Source: Mycobacterium ostraviense
Lineage (GTDB): Bacteria; Actinomycetota; Actinomycetes; Mycobacteriales; Mycobacteriaceae
DNA: 64,000 nucleotides
Direction of reading: 5' to 3'
Assembly (NCBI RefSeq): GCF_002705925.1
Contig: NZ_NKRE01000001.1
Span: 3,412,231-3,476,230, forward strand
In this document: in pieces, positions 41,307 through 52,003 of the stretch
Layout: each line of letters begins with the position of its first letter
Numbering within the stretch: position 1 is the stretch's first letter
Notes under the pieces: generated by a model
The model's database searches: none
The model's input: the letters and a program-made list of their open reading frames with translations, nothing else
Told to the model about the DNA's origin: nothing
Made by a program: the position numbers and the translations under genes

Positions 41307-41830
41307 CGCGGGTAGTGCTGTCGATCGGCTCGAACCTCGGTGACCGCCTGGCGCATCTTCGGTCGGTCGTCGACGGGCTCGGCGATGCGTTTGTCGCCGC
41401 GTCCCGGGTGTACGAGACCGACCCGTGGGGCGGCATCGAGCAGAATCCGTTTCTCAACGCGGTGCTGATTGCCGACGACCCCGAGCGCGATTGCCACGCA
41501 TGGCTGTGCCGGGTTCACGAGTTGGAGCGCGCCGCGGGCCGGATGCGCGACGAACGCTGGGGTCCGCGAACGCTGGACATCGACCTCGTCACCTGCGCCG
41601 AGATCACCCCGTCCGGCCGGGTGGACGTGCTCTCCGACGACGACGATCTGACGCTGCCGCACCCGCTGGCATACCTGCGGGCTTTCGTGATGATCCCGTG
41701 GCTGGACGTCGATCCGGCGGCTGAACTGCCGCTGCCGGATGGTCCGCGGCCCGTGGCCGAGCTGCTGGCTGAGTTGGAGCCCGCCGATCGGGCGAGTGTC
41801 CGGTTGACGCCCCTGGCCTTGGGAAACTGA
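41303..41830 (+). CDS. folK: 6-hydroxymethyl-7,8-dihydropterin pyrophosphokinase
   Basis: A 175-residue kinase that transfers pyrophosphate from ATP to hydroxymethyl-dihydropterin. It opens with MTRVVLSIGSNLGDRLAHLR. The signature DERWGPRTLDIDLVTC carries the Mg-binding Asp pair and the Arg/Trp loop. LPHPLAYLRAFVMIPW is the late conserved block. The ATG overlaps the folB stop (ATGA), completing a four-gene folate block with no gaps. Confidence 0.95.
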   Translation: MTRVVLSIGSNLGDRLAHLRSVVDGLGDAFVAASRVYETDPWGGIEQNPFLNAVLIADDPERDCHAWLCRVHELERAAGRMRDERWGPRTLDIDLVTCAEITPSGRVDVLSDDDDLTLPHPLAYLRAFVMIPWLDVDPAAELPLPDGPRPVAELLAELEPADRASVRLTPLALGN

Positions 41831-42306
41831 TGGGCCCCACCCGCAAACGCGATCTGATGGCCGCGGTGATGGCGGCTGCGGTGGTGGGTTTTCTGCTGGT
41901 CGTGGTGTTGTTCCGGTGGTTTCCGCCGATCACGGTGTGGACCGGACTGTCGTTGCTCGGCGTCGCCGTCGCCGAGGCGCTGTGGGCTCGCTACATCCGG
42001 GCCAAAATCGGTGACGGCGAGATCGGCGACGGACCCGGCCGGCTGCACCCGCTCGCGGTGGCCCGCAGTCTGATGGTCGCCAAGGCGTCGGCCTGGGTGG
42101 GCGCCCTGGTGCTGGGTTGGTGGATCGGGGTGTTGGTGTATCTGTTGCCGCGCCGGTCCTGGCAGCGGGTTGCCGTCGAGGACACCACCGGAACGGTCGT
42201 GGCGGCCGGCAGCGCACTGGCGTTGGTGGTTGCCGCGCTGTGGCTGCAACATTGCTGCAAGTCTCCGCAGGATCCCACCGAGGGCGGTGAGGGGGCCGAA
42301 ACCTAA
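41830..42306 (+). CDS. DUF3180 membrane protein (Rv3605c-like)
   Basis: A 158-residue membrane protein with four hydrophobic helices at about residues 12-30, 37-55, 85-110 and 120-138. It starts one base inside the folK stop codon (TGATG). The family is conserved beside folK in actinobacteria and has no known function. Lack of charged residues inside the helices gives no hint of transport. Confidence 0.88.
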   Translation: MGPTRKRDLMAAVMAAAVVGFLLVVVLFRWFPPITVWTGLSLLGVAVAEALWARYIRAKIGDGEIGDGPGRLHPLAVARSLMVAKASAWVGALVLGWWIGVLVYLLPRRSWQRVAVEDTTGTVVAAGSALALVVAALWLQHCCKSPQDPTEGGEGAET

Positions 42307-42416
42307 CCGGTTGCTCGCCATTACTTGCTGACGTTGCTGGCGGCCCCGTCGAATCGGCCGAAGAATCGCCGGACCGGCGCGACACGCGGACGGCGCTGCC
42401 CGGGTACAGTCAGGCC

Positions 42417-43784
42417 ATGACCGTTCTGTCCCGCGGCGCCCGGGTCCGGCGCGGCGGCCGCAGGCCGGGTTGGGTGCTCTTGACGACGTTGCTGGTTCTT
42501 GCGATTGCGGCCAGTTCGGCACTGGTTTTCACCAATCGCGTGGAACTGCTCAAGCTCGCGGTAATCCTGGCGCTGTGGGCCGCCGTCGCCGGCGCGTTCG
42601 TGTCGGTGCTGTACCGCCGGCAAGCCGATGCGGAGCAGGCACGGGCGCGCGATCTGAAGCTGGTTTACGACCTGCAGTTGGATCGGGAAATCTCGGCTCG
42701 CCGCGAGTACGAGCTGTCGGTGGAGTCGCAGCTGCGCCGCGAGCTGGCCGTCGAGCTGCGCGGTGCGGCCGCCGACGAGGTGGCTGCGCTGCGAGCGGAA
42801 CTGACCGCGTTGCGGACCAGTCTGGAGATCTTGTTCGACACGGACTTCGAACACCGCCCGGCGCTGGAGCCCATGGACAAGACGGGGGCAACAGAGGCAC
42901 GCCGCTCACGAGCGGTGGCCGATCGGGTCCAGAATGGCCGGGGCCCGGCTGCCGACTGGGTGTCCCTCGACCGGGTCGCGATGGTTCGCCCGGGCGACGC
43001 GGTCAGCCGTGCCGAGGAAGCGATCATCGACGTGCCCGAGGTGGGAATGCCCCCGTACGACGACCGGGATATCCCACCAGCGGGACCGCTGCCGCCGCCT
43101 GCCGAGCCCGCAGCAACGAAACACTCCGCCGAGCGGGTCGGACTGCACTACGAAACCGCGCCGGCTCCGCCCGGTCCGCGGTACGAGCCTCGTCATCGGC
43201 CACCGCCCCCGCCGGCTCCGCCGCCACAGCCGGAGCCGCAATCGGAACCGCCGTGGGCGCCCGTCGCCGCCGATGGACAGTGGTTACCCCCCGGGGCGCC
43301 CGGGAGCCACTGGGCGTCCGGGGACCCCGCCGCCGCGCCGCCTGCCCAGCCGTCGGGCCGCCGACGCCGTTACCGGCATACCGGACTGGAGGAAGACCAG
43401 GGTGACATCGGGCTGGGCCACGTCAAGGTGCCCGGAGAATCCGGTGGTCGCCGATCACGATCTCGCCATTCGACGGAGTACCGCGACCATGGCGTGGCGA
43501 GCCTGGGAGCCGTCCCCAGGGCCGACGGCACCGGGCCGGCTGCTGCTCCGCCGCCGTCCGCCGCCCCACCTCCGCCTGCGCGGCCCACTGCCCCGCCGCC
43601 ACCCCGCCTGGCCGCGCCGCCGCCTCCGGAACCGGCTGCCCGCCATCGCAGCCCGGAGCCGGAGCCCGCGGCGGGAGCACATGGCTCCGACGCCCAAACC
43701 GGTGGCCAGTCGGTCGCGGACCTGCTTGCCCGACTGCAGGTCCAGCCGTCGGGTGGTGGGCGGCGTCGCCGCCGCGGCGGCTGA
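42417..43784 (+). CDS. Pro-rich membrane protein (Rv3604c-like)
   Basis: A 455-residue protein with two hydrophobic helices in the first 65 residues (VLLTTLLVLAIAASSALVF and LAVILALWAAVAGAFVSVL). A charged, probably coiled-coil segment follows at residues 70-140 (QADAEQARARDLKLVYDLQL). After that comes a long, low-complexity Pro/Ala/Arg tail to the end. Only the first 140 residues look folded. It is longer than I recall for the H37Rv protein, probably through the repeat-rich tail. It sits between the folate and pantothenate genes; function unknown. Confidence 0.85.
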   Translation: MTVLSRGARVRRGGRRPGWVLLTTLLVLAIAASSALVFTNRVELLKLAVILALWAAVAGAFVSVLYRRQADAEQARARDLKLVYDLQLDREISARREYELSVESQLRRELAVELRGAAADEVAALRAELTALRTSLEILFDTDFEHRPALEPMDKTGATEARRSRAVADRVQNGRGPAADWVSLDRVAMVRPGDAVSRAEEAIIDVPEVGMPPYDDRDIPPAGPLPPPAEPAATKHSAERVGLHYETAPAPPGPRYEPRHRPPPPPAPPPQPEPQSEPPWAPVAADGQWLPPGAPGSHWASGDPAAAPPAQPSGRRRRYRHTGLEEDQGDIGLGHVKVPGESGGRRSRSRHSTEYRDHGVASLGAVPRADGTGPAAAPPPSAAPPPPARPTAPPPPRLAAPPPPEPAARHRSPEPEPAAGAHGSDAQTGGQSVADLLARLQVQPSGGGRRRRRGG

Positions 43785-43867
43785 TCGACTACAGTTCTAG
43801 TGACCGTCCGGTACCCGTTCAGCCAAGGGACTGGAACGAACGAAAGAAACCTGTGAGGTCGTCTGCG

Positions 43868-44779
43868 ATGGTGCAGTTCGACGGATTGCGCCCGGCCAGG
43901 CTCAAAGTAGGAGTCATCTCCGCCGGCCGGGTAGGCACCGCGTTAGGAGTGGCGCTGGAGCGCGCCGACCACGTTGTGGTGGCATGCAGCGCCGTCTCCC
44001 ATGCGTCGCTGCAACGCGCCGAGCGCCGGCTGCCCGATACCCCGGTATTGCCGCCGCCGGACGTCGCTGCCGCAGCCGAGCTGCTGCTGTTGGCGGTGCC
44101 CGACAGCGAACTAGCGGGTTTGGTATCCGGCTTGGCAGCCACCTCGGCGGTGCGGCCCGGGACACTTGTGGCGCACACCTCCGGCGCCAACGGGGTCGGG
44201 ATCCTGGCACCGCTGACCCGGCAGGGCTGCATACCGCTGGCCATTCACCCGGCGATGACGTTCACCGGGTCCGACGAGGACATCAGCCGGCTGCCGGATA
44301 CCTGCTTCGGGATCACCGCGGCCGACGGCGTCGGCTATGCGATTGCCCAATCGCTGGTGCTGGAAATGGGTGGGGAGCCGTTCAGTGTCCGCGAGGACGC
44401 CCGCATTCTCTACCATGCGGCGCTGGCGCACGCGAGCAACCACATCGTGACGGTGCTCGCCGACGCTCTCGAGGCGTTGCGCGCCGCGCTGCGCGGCAGC
44501 GAACTGCTCGGCCAACAGTGCGTCGACGACCAGCCCGGGGGGATTGCCGAACGCATCATCGGACCGCTGGCCCGCGCGGCGCTGGAGAACACACTGCAGC
44601 GCGGTCAGGCCGCGCTGACCGGGCCGATCGCCCGTGGTGATGCGGCCGCGGTCGCCGGGCACCTGGCCGCGCTGACCGATGTCGACCCGCAACTGGCCCA
44701 CGCCTACCGGGTGAACGCGCTGCGGACCGCGCAGCGGGCGCATGCTCCCGAGGATGTCGTCGAGGTGCTGGCGCGGTGA
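43868..44779 (+). CDS. Rossmann-fold + DUF2520 protein beside panC (Rv3603c-like)
   Basis: A 303-residue putative oxidoreductase. The N-terminal nucleotide-binding fold reads LKVGVISAGRVGTALGVALE; LLLLAVPDSELAGLV and HTSGANGVGIL follow. The C-terminal half is the all-helical DUF2520 domain, with the pivotal YHAALAHASNHIVTVLADAL. The overall design resembles ketopantoate reductase (PanE/PanG type), and its stop overlaps the panC start. A role in making pantoate for PanC is a reasonable but unproven inference. ATG 43868 is preferred to the GTG at 43853. Confidence 0.85.
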   Translation: MVQFDGLRPARLKVGVISAGRVGTALGVALERADHVVVACSAVSHASLQRAERRLPDTPVLPPPDVAAAAELLLLAVPDSELAGLVSGLAATSAVRPGTLVAHTSGANGVGILAPLTRQGCIPLAIHPAMTFTGSDEDISRLPDTCFGITAADGVGYAIAQSLVLEMGGEPFSVREDARILYHAALAHASNHIVTVLADALEALRAALRGSELLGQQCVDDQPGGIAERIIGPLARAALENTLQRGQAALTGPIARGDAAAVAGHLAALTDVDPQLAHAYRVNALRTAQRAHAPEDVVEVLAR

Positions 44780-45714
44780 AAGTCAGCTTCCGCCCGGGCG
44801 AACTCAACCGGTACTCGGTGCCGCGTGAGGTCAGCGACGTCTGCCGCGCGCTGCGGCACACCGGCCGGCGAGTGATGTTGGTGCCCACGATGGGCGCCCT
44901 GCACGAGGGCCATCTCGCGCTGGTGCGCGCGGCCAAGAGGACGCCCGGCTCGGTGGTCGTGGTGTCGATCTTCGTCAATCCGCTGCAATTCGGCACCGGG
45001 GAGGATCTCGACGCCTACCCCCGAACCCTCGAGGACGACGTGGCGCAGCTGCGTGCCGAAGGCGTGGAGATCGTGTTCGCGCCGACGGCCGCGGCGATGT
45101 ACCCAGACGGCATGCGTACCACGGTGCAACCCGGGCCGTTGGGCGCCGACCTCGAAGGCAGCGTGCGGCCGGGCCATTTCGCCGGGGTGCTGACCGTGGT
45201 GCTCAAACTGCTGAACATCATCCGGCCCGATCGGGCCTATTTCGGCGAGAAGGACTATCAGCAGCTGGTGCTCATCCGGCAGATGGTCGCGGACCTGAAC
45301 GTCGACGTGCAGGTGGTTGGGGTGCCGACCGTGCGGGAGGCCGACGGGCTGGCGATGTCGTCGCGCAACCGCTACCTGGACCCGGCGCAGCGGGAAGCGG
45401 CGGTGGCGCTGTCGGCGGCGCTGACGGCCGGTGCACATGCGGCTGCATTAGCGGGCGCCGGGGCCCGGGCCGCGGTGGACGCGGCTCGCGCTGTGCTCGA
45501 CGCGGTGCCCGGGATCGCGGTCGATTACGTGGAGTTGCGCGACGCCGGGCTCGGCCCGGCGCCTGCTAGCGGATCAGCCCGGCTGCTGGTTGCGGCGCGC
45601 GTCGGCGCTACCAGGCTGCTGGACAACGTTGAAATCCAGATCGGAAACTTCGCCGGCACCCTCGGGCCGGACGAGTCGCGGGCTCACTATGCCCAATCAC
45701 CTTGGAGGAATTGA
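44776..45714 (+). CDS. panC: Pantoate-beta-alanine ligase
   Basis: A 312-residue enzyme that condenses pantoate and beta-alanine with ATP to give pantothenate. The ATP-binding HxGH motif is in PTMGALHEGHLALVR. VFVNPLQFGTGEDLDAYPRT binds the substrates. The KMSKS-like loop is AMSSRNRYLDP. It starts at GTG 44776 inside the previous gene's stop and shares one base with panD. Together they make the committed vitamin B5 branch; both are needed for virulence in M. tuberculosis. Confidence 0.96.
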   Translation: MKVSFRPGELNRYSVPREVSDVCRALRHTGRRVMLVPTMGALHEGHLALVRAAKRTPGSVVVVSIFVNPLQFGTGEDLDAYPRTLEDDVAQLRAEGVEIVFAPTAAAMYPDGMRTTVQPGPLGADLEGSVRPGHFAGVLTVVLKLLNIIRPDRAYFGEKDYQQLVLIRQMVADLNVDVQVVGVPTVREADGLAMSSRNRYLDPAQREAAVALSAALTAGAHAAALAGAGARAAVDAARAVLDAVPGIAVDYVELRDAGLGPAPASGSARLLVAARVGATRLLDNVEIQIGNFAGTLGPDESRAHYAQSPWRN

Positions 45715-46133
45715 TGTTACGGACCATGCTGAAGTCGAAGATCCACCGCGCGACGGTGACGCAGGCGGACTTGCATTATGTCGGGTCGGTGACCATCGAC
45801 GCCGATCTGATGGAGGCCGCCGATCTGCTCGAGGGCGAACAGGTGACCATCGTCGACATCGACAACGGGGCCCGCCTCGTCACGTATGCGATCACCGGCG
45901 AGCGCGGCAGCGGCGTCATCGGGATCAACGGTGCCGCCGCTCATCTCGTGCACCCGGGCGACCTGGTGATCCTGATCGCCTACGGGGCCATGGAGGATGC
46001 CGAGGCGCGCGCCTATAAACCGCGGATCGTGTTCGTCGACGCCCGGAACAGGCGGATCGACCTGGGCAGCGATCCGGCTTATGTGCCCGCTGACGCGGGG
46101 GAGCTACTAGACCCGCGGATCGGTGTGCGGTAG
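45714..46133 (+). CDS. panD: Aspartate 1-decarboxylase
   Basis: A 139-residue pyruvoyl enzyme that makes beta-alanine from aspartate. The proenzyme is cleaved between Gly24 and Ser25 (LHYVGSVTID), giving the pyruvoyl group. The substrate-binding R-x-x-TYAI and GINGAAAHLVHPGD blocks are present. The ATG at 45714 overlaps the panC stop; the length equals the H37Rv protein. Part of the panC-panD-coaX run. Confidence 0.97.
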   Translation: MLRTMLKSKIHRATVTQADLHYVGSVTIDADLMEAADLLEGEQVTIVDIDNGARLVTYAITGERGSGVIGINGAAAHLVHPGDLVILIAYGAMEDAEARAYKPRIVFVDARNRRIDLGSDPAYVPADAGELLDPRIGVR

Positions 46134-46135
46134 CC

Positions 46136-46954
46136 GTGCTGCTGGCGATCGACGTCCGCAACACCCACACCGTCGTCGGCCTGCTGTCCGGAGCCAAGCA
46201 GCACGCAAAGGTGGTGCAGCAGTGGCGGATTCGCACCGAATCCGAGGTCACCGCCGACGAATTGGCGCTCACCATCGACGGCCTGATCGGCGAGGACTCC
46301 GAGCGGCTCACCGGCGCGGCCGGTCTGTCCACGGTCCCGTCGGTGCTGCATGAGGTCCGGATCATGCTCGACCAGTATTGGCCGTCGGTCCCGCACGTGC
46401 TGATCGAACCGGGGGTGCGAACGGGTATCCCGCTGCTGGTCGACAACCCCAAAGAAGTGGGCGCAGACCGGATCGTGAACTGCCTGGCGGCCCATCACAA
46501 GTTCGGCAAGGCCGCCATCGTCGTCGATTTCGGCTCGTCGATCTGCGTGGACGTGGTGTCGGCCAAGGGTGAATTCCTCGGCGGTGCCATCGCGCCCGGA
46601 GTGCAGGTGTCTTCCGATGCTGCGGCCGCCCGCTCGGCGGCGCTGCGCCGCGTGGAGCTGACCCGGCCGCGTTCGGTCGTCGGCAAGAACACCGTCGAAT
46701 GCATGCAGGCCGGCGCGGTGTTCGGCTTTGCCGGGCTGGTCGACGGCTTGGTCGGACGCATCCGCGAAGACGTCAAGGGTTTCTCCGCCGCCGACGATGT
46801 CGCGGTCGTGGCCACCGGCCATACCGCGCCGCTGCTGCTGCCGGAACTGCATACCGTCGACCACTATGACCAGTACCTGACCCTGCATGGGCTGCGGCTC
46901 GTCTTCGAACGAAACCGCGACGCCCAGGCGGGCCGGTTGAAGAGCGCGCGCTAG
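46136..46954 (+). CDS. coaX: Type III pantothenate kinase (CoaX)
   Basis: A 272-residue member of the ASKHA fold. Motifs are LLAIDVRNTHTVVGL (phosphate 1, with Asp6), VGADRIVNCLAAHHKFG and VVDFGSSICVDVV (phosphate 2 and adenosine). GAIAPGVQVSSDAAAARSA follows. It would phosphorylate pantothenate in CoA synthesis. From the literature as I recall it, the M. tuberculosis homologue seemed dispensable while the type I kinase CoaA was essential, so activity here should not be assumed. It starts at GTG 46136, 2 bp after panD. Confidence 0.92.
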   Translation: MLLAIDVRNTHTVVGLLSGAKQHAKVVQQWRIRTESEVTADELALTIDGLIGEDSERLTGAAGLSTVPSVLHEVRIMLDQYWPSVPHVLIEPGVRTGIPLLVDNPKEVGADRIVNCLAAHHKFGKAAIVVDFGSSICVDVVSAKGEFLGGAIAPGVQVSSDAAAARSAALRRVELTRPRSVVGKNTVECMQAGAVFGFAGLVDGLVGRIREDVKGFSAADDVAVVATGHTAPLLLPELHTVDHYDQYLTLHGLRLVFERNRDAQAGRLKSAR

Positions 46955-47060
46955 CACTCGCCGCGAGTCTGCGCACAGCGCGAACCGCGAGCCGGTAGTC
47001 ACGCCGTCAGCGCAGGCTCACTGCCGTGAGCGCAGAGTCGACCCCTTAAGCTGGCACGTC

Positions 47061-48560
47061 GTGAGTGCCGCTGACCCAGACCTCCCCGAGCAGTTCCGGA
47101 TCCGTCGGGACAAGCGCGCTCGGCTGTTGGCAGAAGGGCACGACCCTTACCCGGTCGCCATCGAACGCACCCACACCCTGGCCGAGATCCGCGCCGCCTA
47201 CCCGAACCTGCCCGTCGACACCGCGACCGACGACATCGTCGGTGTTGCCGGCCGGGTGGTCTTCGCGCGCAACGCCGGAAAGCTGTGCTTTGCGACACTT
47301 CAGGACGGCGACGGCACCCGCCTGCAGGTGATGATCAGCTTCGATAAGGTCGGCCGGGAAGCGCTCGATGCGTGGAAAGCCGATGTCGATCTCGGCGACA
47401 TCGTGTACGTGCACGGCACCGTGATCAGTTCACGCCGCGGCGAATTGTCGGTTCTCGCCGACTCCTGGCGGATGGCCGCCAAGTCGCTGCGGCCGCTGCC
47501 CGTCGCGCACAAGGAGATGAGCGAGGAGGCACGGGTACGGCAGCGCTATGTCGACCTGATCGTCCGTCCGCAGGCGCGGGAGGTGGCCCGGCAGCGGATT
47601 GCCGTCATCCGAGCGATAAGGAATGCGCTGGAACGCCGGGGGTTCGTCGAGGTCGAGACGCCCATGTTGCAAACGCTGGCCGGCGGCGCGGCAGCCCGGC
47701 CGTTCGTCACCCATTCCAACGCTCTCGACATGGACCTCTACCTTCGTATCGCGCCGGAACTGTTCCTCAAGCGTTGCATAGTCGGCGGCTTCGACAGGGT
47801 CTTCGAACTAAATCGGGTGTTCCGAAACGAAGGTGCCGATTCTACACATTCGCCGGAATTCTCGATGTTGGAGACCTACCAGACCTATGGAACCTATGAC
47901 GATTCCGCGGTGGTCACCAGGCAGATTATTCAAGAGGTAGCCGACGAGGCGATCGGCACCCGACAACTTCCGATGCCCGACGGCAGTGTCTACGACATCG
48001 ACGGAGAATGGGCGACAATCCAGATGTATTCCTCCCTGTCGGCGGCACTCGGCGAAGAGATCACACCGCAGACCTCGGTCGATCGGTTACGCGAGATCGC
48101 GCGTCGACTCGATGAAGAGATTCTGGACAAGGGTGGCTACCGTCACGGCAAACTCGTCGAGGAACTCTGGGAGCACACCGTGGGCAACACGTTGACCGCG
48201 CCCACATTTGTGAAGGATTTTCCGGTGGAGACAACGCCATTGACCCGCCAGCACCGCAGTATCGCCGGAGTAACCGAGAAGTGGGACCTCTACCTGCACG
48301 GAGTCGAACTGGCCACCGGGTACTCTGAATTAAACGATCCGGTGGTACAGCGGGATAGATTCGCTGACCAGGCCCGCGCCGCGGCTGCGGGCGACGACGA
48401 GGCCATGTTACTCGACGAGGATTTTCTGGCAGCCCTGGAGTACGGGATGCCGCCGTGCACCGGAACCGGAATGGGTATCGATCGGTTGTTGATGGCTTTG
48501 ACCGGCCTGTCAATTAGGGAGACAGTTTTGTTCCCGATTGTTCGACCGCACTCCAACTGA
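47061..48560 (+). CDS. lysS: Lysyl-tRNA synthetase, class II
   Basis: A 499-residue class II synthetase. The N-terminal OB-fold anticodon-binding domain contains VAGRVVFARNAGKLCFATLQ. Motif 2 reads FELNRVFRNEGADSTHSPEFSM, and motif 3 is GTGMGIDRLLMALTG. It charges tRNA-Lys. GTG 47061 starts the protein. Base use in the last third is noticeably less GC-rich than in the neighbouring genes, running into the AT-richer lsr2 promoter. The gene ends the fol-pan-lys block. Confidence 0.96.
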   Translation: MSAADPDLPEQFRIRRDKRARLLAEGHDPYPVAIERTHTLAEIRAAYPNLPVDTATDDIVGVAGRVVFARNAGKLCFATLQDGDGTRLQVMISFDKVGREALDAWKADVDLGDIVYVHGTVISSRRGELSVLADSWRMAAKSLRPLPVAHKEMSEEARVRQRYVDLIVRPQAREVARQRIAVIRAIRNALERRGFVEVETPMLQTLAGGAAARPFVTHSNALDMDLYLRIAPELFLKRCIVGGFDRVFELNRVFRNEGADSTHSPEFSMLETYQTYGTYDDSAVVTRQIIQEVADEAIGTRQLPMPDGSVYDIDGEWATIQMYSSLSAALGEEITPQTSVDRLREIARRLDEEILDKGGYRHGKLVEELWEHTVGNTLTAPTFVKDFPVETTPLTRQHRSIAGVTEKWDLYLHGVELATGYSELNDPVVQRDRFADQARAAAAGDDEAMLLDEDFLAALEYGMPPCTGTGMGIDRLLMALTGLSIRETVLFPIVRPHSN

Positions 48561-48585
48561 ACTGCCCGCCGATGTGTCCAGATTG

Positions 48586-48591
48586 TATAAT
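48586..48591 (+). promoter_or_regulatory. TATAAT -10 box upstream of lsr2
   Basis: A perfect TATAAT at 48586-48591 in an AT-rich stretch after lysS. Transcription would start near 48598 and leave a leader of about 78 nt before lsr2. AT-rich DNA here is itself a candidate Lsr2-binding region, so self-regulation is possible. Confidence 0.6.
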
Positions 48592-48675
48592 TCACGTTCT
48601 TATGGCAGATTAGTGAGCGGGGAGTCTATCCATCCTGCACGGTAACTGCACGGGAAGAAACGCGAGGGTAAGCCA

Positions 48676-49014
48676 ATGGCGAAGAAAGTAACCGTCACCT
48701 TGGTCGACGATTTCGACGGTTCCGGCGCCGCCGACGAAACGGTCGAATTCGGGCTTGACGGGGTGACCTATGAGATTGACCTTTCTTCTAAGAATGCCGC
48801 GAAACTGCGCGGCGACTTGAAGCAATGGGTCGAGGCCGGCCGTCGTGTCGGCGGTCGCCGGCGCGGGCGTTCCGGCTCCGGCCGCGGCCGCGGCGCGATC
48901 GACCGCGAACAAAGCGCCGCGATCCGGGAATGGGCGCGTCGCAATGGACACAACGTGTCGACCCGCGGCCGCATCCCGGCCGACATCATCGACGCGTTCC
49001 ACGCCGCAACCTAG
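48676..49014 (+). CDS. lsr2: Nucleoid-associated protein Lsr2
   Basis: A 112-residue H-NS-like protein that bridges DNA and silences AT-rich, often acquired, genes including PE/PPE and ESX loci. The N-terminal oligomerisation domain begins MAKKVTVTLVDDFDGSGAAD. After a basic linker (GGRRRGRSGSGRGRG) the C-terminal DNA-binding domain has the minor-groove RGR hook in HNVSTRGRIPADIIDAF. It is essential or nearly so in M. tuberculosis. Length is identical to the H37Rv protein. Confidence 0.98.
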   Translation: MAKKVTVTLVDDFDGSGAADETVEFGLDGVTYEIDLSSKNAAKLRGDLKQWVEAGRRVGGRRRGRSGSGRGRGAIDREQSAAIREWARRNGHNVSTRGRIPADIIDAFHAAT

Positions 49015-49024
49015 CAATCGCTCA

Positions 49025-49059
49025 CACCGGCGCCCAGGCTCCAAGCCTGGGCGCCGGTG
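49025..49059 (+). terminator. Perfect 16-bp hairpin after lsr2
   Basis: CACCGGCGCCCAGGCT (49025-49040) pairs without mismatch to 49044-49059 around a 3-nt loop, 11 nt after the lsr2 stop. It has no clear T run, so it fits the stem-only terminators common in mycobacteria. Confidence 0.8.
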
Positions 49060-49314
49060 CTGTGTCGCTTTCGCTGGTGGCGAACCCGCCGCCGTCGGCG
49101 CCGGAAACATATCGGCGATCCTCCTCGTTGACGTGGTGCGGTTCTGAAGTAAGAGGTGCCACGCGGACATGGGTCCGCGCCCCGGAACCGCTAGGTACCG
49201 CAAGGTTATGAACCCTGGCGGGCCGACCATTACAGTGGACAGCAGGTACGCGGGGCCGAGCCGGACCGGCTCGGGGCCGACCAAAGTACCGATGAGGAGA
49301 GCAGGTAACCGCCG

Positions 49315-51861
<2,547 letters not shown>

Positions 51862-52003
51862 TAGCGGGCACGGTGCCCAGCGGTTACGGAATCTGATCGG
51901 TAACAGCCAGTCGACTGCGGAACATTGGGCGAAAATCCGGTCTGTCGGGCTGGGGGGCGATACCCTCTCGCCAGGTGATTACTCGATGTGGCCGGAGGTA
52001 CCC

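Noticed and set aside
46955..47060. A very small gene between coaX and lysS
   Set aside because: A tiny gene is annotated here in some mycobacteria, but I see no convincing start with ribosome site or conserved motif in these 106 bases.
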